A DNA stretch of 64,000 bases, taken from assembly GCA_963698995.1 (NCBI GenBank), contig CAVOTD010000069.1, forward strand, positions 124,001 through 188,000, read 5' to 3'. The DNA comes from AP-15 sp963698995. GTDB taxonomy: Bacteria > Pseudomonadota > Alphaproteobacteria > ATCC43930 > CGMCC-115725. Below are positions 60,716-64,000 of the stretch, one piece after another (within the stretch, counting starts at the first letter, position 1; every line of letters begins with the position of its first letter). The translations under genes were made by a program, and so were the position numbers. The notes below the pieces were generated by a model. The model was given only the letters and a program-made list of their open reading frames with translations, was not told the DNA's origin and ran no database searches.

Positions 60716-62440
60716 CTATCCCACCGCCGCCCGGGGGACTGGGCCGCGTGCGAGATCAACGACGGTGTCGTGAAACCGTCGCAAGGTGCTGTGGTGGCCG
60801 ACGCTGACAATCGTCGGCCGCCAAGGGGCTTCCCGCAGCAGTCGGTAGAGGGACGCTTCCGCCGCTTCGTCGAGGGCCGAGGTCGCCTCGTCGAGAAACA
60901 CAATCTCGGGGCGGGCGAGCAATACCCGGGCAAAGGCCACACGTTGCTGTTCGCCGATCGACAGCCGCTGCGCCCAGTCCGCCTCTTCGTCGAGGCTATC
61001 GACCAACTCAGACAACCCAACCGCGCGCAGCGCTGCGACAAGGCTGTCGCGCGACTCCTCGCCGGCAGCACGCGGATAAACCAAAGCGTCCGCCAATGTA
61101 CCCAGGGGCAAATAGGGGCGCTGCGGCAAGAACAACGAACGGCCGTCGGCGACCCGCACTCGGCCGCGGCCAAACGGCCAAAGCCCGGCGATGGCGCGCA
61201 GCAAGGTGCTCTTGCCCGCCCCGGAAGCGCCGGTTATCAACAGCGACTCCTCAGGATTCGCAGTCAGCGAGATATTCGGCCGCAGCAACCGGCCATCGGG
61301 GAGATTGAGATCGAGCGCGTCGACCTCGAGACCGCTGCCGCTGTGCTCGATTTCGATCGGCTGGGGCGCTCTGCGTTCCGCTGCGATTTCGTCCAACCTG
61401 CCACGAAACCCGGCGAGCCGCTGCACCACTGATTGATATTCGGCGATTTCGGTGTAAGCGCTGACGATGAAAGACAACGCCTCCTGAACCTGGTTGAACG
61501 CGGACGAAATCTGCATCAACCCGCCGAGCTGGATCGCCTTGTTGAAATAGCGCGGAGCTGCCACGACGAACGGGAAAATAATCGCCAGCTGCGAATAGCC
61601 GGTGGTGAACCAGGTCAGCTTTTTACGGCGCTTGATGATGCCCCACCAGTTCGCGACGATCCACGCGAAGCGACTCTTGAAGGTGTCGAACTCGCGCGCC
61701 TCGCCGCCGTAAAACGCCACATTCTCGGCGTTCTCGCGCAGCCTGACCATGCTGAAGCGGAAGTCAGCCTCATAGCGCTGCTGATCGAAGTTGAGCTGGA
61801 TCAGCGGGTAGCCGATCCATCGCGTCAGCAAGGTGCCGCCGATGGCATAAATCAACGCGGCAAAGACCATATAGCCGGGGATTTTGATTACAAGACCGCT
61901 GCCGAGCGGGATCGTCAGCGCGCCTGACAAGGTCCACAGGATCGTGACGAACGAGACTAGGGTCACAAAGGAGCTCAAGAGACCGAGCGACAGCGCCAGG
62001 GTTATCGTCGCGAAACGGTCGAGATCCTCGGAGATGCGCTGATCCGGGTTGTCGGTAGTCGCCCGGTTCAGCTGCATCCGATAATACGACTGGTCGTCGA
62101 GCCAGTGGCGCAAATAGCGGTCGGTTAGCCAGCGCCGCCAGCGAATATGCAATATTTGTCGCAAGTAGAGTGAATAGACGGCCACCACGATCAGCGCAAA
62201 GGCAATTATTCCGAAGATTGCGAACTGGCGCCAAAACTCGGGCCAATTGTACTGCTGAAGCGCATCGTAGAAATCATTGTTCCAAGTGTTCAGGCGAACA
62301 TTGAGACCGACGGTGATCAGATTGAGAGCGACGACGGCGAGCAACAGGCCGCGCGCCGCCCATTTCTCTTCCGAATTCCAGTAGGGCCAGGCAAGATCCC
62401 AGGCCTGACGCAGGAAGCCCCGTTTGGTCGCCGCCGCCAT
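60716..62440 (-). CDS. SbmA/BacA-like ABC transporter (fused membrane and ATPase domains)
   Basis: 574 aa. The N-terminal half is an ABC_membrane_2/SbmA-BacA-type domain (W-N-N-D-F-Y-D-A-L-Q near residue 53, W-R-R-W-L-T-D-R-Y-L near 101, N-P-D-Q-R-I-S-E-D near 131). The ATPase has Walker A G-A-S-G-A-G-K-S-T (404-412), signature L-S-I-G-E-Q-Q (493-499) and Walker B F-L-D-E-A-T. Relatives (YddA, Rv1819c) move peptides or corrinoids across the inner membrane. Divergent from mmcB. Confidence 0.92.
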   Translation of the reverse strand: MAAATKRGFLRQAWDLAWPYWNSEEKWAARGLLLAVVALNLITVGLNVRLNTWNNDFYDALQQYNWPEFWRQFAIFGIIAFALIVVAVYSLYLRQILHIRWRRWLTDRYLRHWLDDQSYYRMQLNRATTDNPDQRISEDLDRFATITLALSLGLLSSFVTLVSFVTILWTLSGALTIPLGSGLVIKIPGYMVFAALIYAIGGTLLTRWIGYPLIQLNFDQQRYEADFRFSMVRLRENAENVAFYGGEAREFDTFKSRFAWIVANWWGIIKRRKKLTWFTTGYSQLAIIFPFVVAAPRYFNKAIQLGGLMQISSAFNQVQEALSFIVSAYTEIAEYQSVVQRLAGFRGRLDEIAAERRAPQPIEIEHSGSGLEVDALDLNLPDGRLLRPNISLTANPEESLLITGASGAGKSTLLRAIAGLWPFGRGRVRVADGRSLFLPQRPYLPLGTLADALVYPRAAGEESRDSLVAALRAVGLSELVDSLDEEADWAQRLSIGEQQRVAFARVLLARPEIVFLDEATSALDEAAEASLYRLLREAPWRPTIVSVGHHSTLRRFHDTVVDLARGPVPRAAVG

Positions 62441-62498
62441 GATGTCCTCCGCCAGTCTCGCCCTACCCGATGATACGCCTTATGATGCCGGGGTCGTC

Positions 62499-62957
62499 AT
62501 GCCTGCGTCCGCCGTCGAGCCGATCAGCGCCACTCTTTTGGCGCGTGGCGTCTGCCGTACCTTGGAGCAACTCGGCTATGCGAGCCTAGTGGAATTCCCG
62601 CTCGCCAACGGCCGGCGCGCCGATGTTCTCGCCCTCGGCAGATCCGGTGACCTGACGATTGTCGAAATCAAGAGCTCCGTGGCTGATTTCCGCGCCGACC
62701 GCAAATGGACCGCCTACCGCGAATTTTCGGACCGCCTTTATTTCGCCGTACCAAATGATTTTCCGCGCGCGCTGATTCCAGAGGAATGTGGCCTGATGGT
62801 GGCGGATTCCTTCGGCGCGGCGCTGTTGCGCGATGGCGCAACGATCAAGCTCGATGCCGGCCGCCGCCGCGCGCTCACCATGCGATTCGCCCGTATCGGC
62901 GCCGCTCGGTTGCGCCGTTTTCTCGACCCCGAAGCCAGCCCGCTCGACGGAATCTGA
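62499..62957 (+). CDS. mmcB: MmcB family DNA repair protein
   Basis: 152 aa from the ATG at 62499 (preceded by GGGG). Longer readings start at 62439/62442 but overlap the divergent ABC gene start, so the downstream ATG is preferred. The fold is restriction-endonuclease-like: G-R-R-A-D-V-L-A-L, D-L-T-I-V-E-I-K-S-S (the E-x-K of a PD-(D/E)xK site near residue 62), F-R-A-D-R-K-W and Y-F-A-V-P. In Caulobacter MmcB is induced by DNA damage and acts in mitomycin C repair. An SOS box was not seen. Confidence 0.87.
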   Translation: MPASAVEPISATLLARGVCRTLEQLGYASLVEFPLANGRRADVLALGRSGDLTIVEIKSSVADFRADRKWTAYREFSDRLYFAVPNDFPRALIPEECGLMVADSFGAALLRDGATIKLDAGRRRALTMRFARIGAARLRRFLDPEASPLDGI

Positions 62958-62990
62958 CGAATACGGGGACGAGAACAGTGAGGGTCCGCT

Positions 62991-64000
62991 GTGAATCGCC
63001 GGCAGCGGCGCGCTGAGGCCAAGCGCGGGACATCCGCCAATCCCGCTGCCGGCGGCGGCCCGCCGGCGCGACTGTTCGACGCTGCGCTGCGCTATCACCA
63101 CTCCGGAGATCTCGCAGAGGCTGAACGGCGCTATCGCCAGGTCCTGTCGATCGACCCCAGACACGCCCCCAGCCTTCATATGCTGGGTCTCATCGCGCAT
63201 GCCCGGGGGCATTCCGAAGCCGCGATCAAACAAATCGGCGAAGCGATTGCGTTTAACGATCGAGTGCCCGAGTTCCACCACAACCTCGGCAACGTGTTAC
63301 GCGAAGCCGGCGGCCTCGAGGCGGCGGCGATCGCCTATCAACGAGCGTTGGATCTCAGAGCCGATTCGGTCGATACACTCTACAATCTCGGGAATCTCAG
63401 CCAGGACCTCGGCCGGCCGGACGACGCCCTTGCCTATTTCGAGCAGGCGGCAGTGCTGCGACCGGCTTCCGTCGAGATCCTCAATAATCTTGGTGCCGCC
63501 CTCCACGATCATGGCCGCCTCGACGAGGCCATCGCTTGTTACCGGCGCGCCCTCTCGCTCCGGCCGGATTCGGTCGAGTCACTCGCCAATTATGGCGCTG
63601 CGTTGAGCGATGCGGGTCAGCTGGATTTGGCGGCCGACCAGTATGCCCGGGCCGTCGCCCTCGAGCCGGACCGCGCCGAGACGCTCAACGGTCTCGGCAT
63701 CGTGCTGCGCGAACAAGGCAAGCCGGCCGCGGCGATCGCTCATTTCGAGCGCGCGCTATCCCTCGATCCCGACCGCGCCGAAACGCACAACAATCTGGCG
63801 ATTGCGTTCGAGCACGCGGGTGACCTCAGGGCAGCGACAGCCCATTATCAGAAAGCCGTGTCGCTGAGCCCGCGACAACCCGAGATCCACAACAATCTCG
63901 GCAATGCATTCGAACATCAAGGAATGCTCGACGAGGCGATGGCCTGCTATCAGCGCGCCCTCGCCCTCAAACCGGATTATGCCGAAGCGCACTACAACCG
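62991..64000 (+). CDS. TPR-repeat protein, 3' end cut by window edge
   Basis: GTG at 62991 with GAGGG upstream; the frame is open to the right edge (336 codons). After a basic lead (N-R-R-Q-R-R-A-E-A-K-R) come at least nine tetratricopeptide repeats of the consensus type (for example H-N-N-L-A-I-A-F-E-H-A-G-D-L). The first repeat, A-E-A-E-R-R-Y-R-Q-V-L-S-I-D-P-R-H-A, is very close to the same position of the TPR-glycosyltransferase at 51492-53948. A GT41-like or sulfotransferase domain may therefore follow beyond the window. Confidence 0.9.
   Translation, partial: MNRRQRRAEAKRGTSANPAAGGGPPARLFDAALRYHHSGDLAEAERRYRQVLSIDPRHAPSLHMLGLIAHARGHSEAAIKQIGEAIAFNDRVPEFHHNLGNVLREAGGLEAAAIAYQRALDLRADSVDTLYNLGNLSQDLGRPDDALAYFEQAAVLRPASVEILNNLGAALHDHGRLDEAIACYRRALSLRPDSVESLANYGAALSDAGQLDLAADQYARAVALEPDRAETLNGLGIVLREQGKPAAAIAHFERALSLDPDRAETHNNLAIAFEHAGDLRAATAHYQKAVSLSPRQPEIHNNLGNAFEHQGMLDEAMACYQRALALKPDYAEAHYN

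Overview
High-GC (roughly two thirds G+C) chromosomal DNA of an alphaproteobacterium, most like the Rhodospirillales/Hyphomicrobiales side of the class. This is judged from gene content (mraZ-rsmH-ftsL-ftsI, ccmA-B-C-D-E-G, MmcB, IalB-like and NnrU proteins, a DUF1674 protein), the RNase P RNA, and palindromic intergenic repeats typical of the group. No prophage, plasmid backbone, CRISPR array or complete insertion sequence was seen.

Layout. 1-3.7 kb: start of the division/cell-wall cluster on the minus strand (mraZ, rsmH, ftsL, ftsI cut by the edge), behind a four-repeat MraZ operator. 3.9-4.3 kb: rnpB. 4.4-9 kb: NHL-repeat protein, a GIY-YIG remnant inside an inverted repeat, a cyclase-family hydrolase, and feoA-feoB. 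9-13.7 kb: small secreted proteins, an SDR and an aldo/keto reductase. 13.8-15.6 kb: N-formylglutamate amidohydrolase and phenylalanine 4-hydroxylase. 15.7 kb: a strong small-RNA candidate. 15.9-19.2 kb: otsB-otsA-glk (trehalose synthesis plus glucose phosphorylation). 19.2-21.4 kb: CoA-transferase, DUF1674 protein, Pro-rich protein and a decayed secreted protein. 21.6-26.1 kb: a D-glutamate module made of two D-glutamate cyclase-type genes followed by murL and murD2. 26-36 kb: GST, hybrid histidine kinase, MFS carrier, tRNA-Ala(CGC), YggT, NnrU, alpha/beta hydrolase and a duplicated argG tail. 36-41.3 kb: argG, hydrolase, rlmN, IalB-like, DinB, GNAT. 41.3-44.8 kb: cytochrome c maturation genes. 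45-54 kb: CoA ligase, small repeat protein, LysR regulator, porin, PagL-type lipid A deacylase, 2OG oxygenase, TPR-glycosyltransferase. 54-59 kb: an ABC permease/ATPase pair and a tandem triplet of lipoproteins. 59-64 kb: lysS, SbmA-like ABC exporter, mmcB and a second TPR protein cut by the edge.

The most coherent system is the D-glutamate module: MurD2 adds L-Glu and MurL epimerises it on the peptidoglycan precursor, while the two upstream proteins correspond to the two halves of the D-glutamate cyclase DGLUCY, which disposes of free D-Glu. A second window-wide signal is technical or evolutionary: about a dozen otherwise well-conserved genes are each broken by single-base frame changes, nearly all +1 and many at G/C runs. 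This looks more like insertion-type sequence error than real decay, and those genes should be read as probably intact in the organism.
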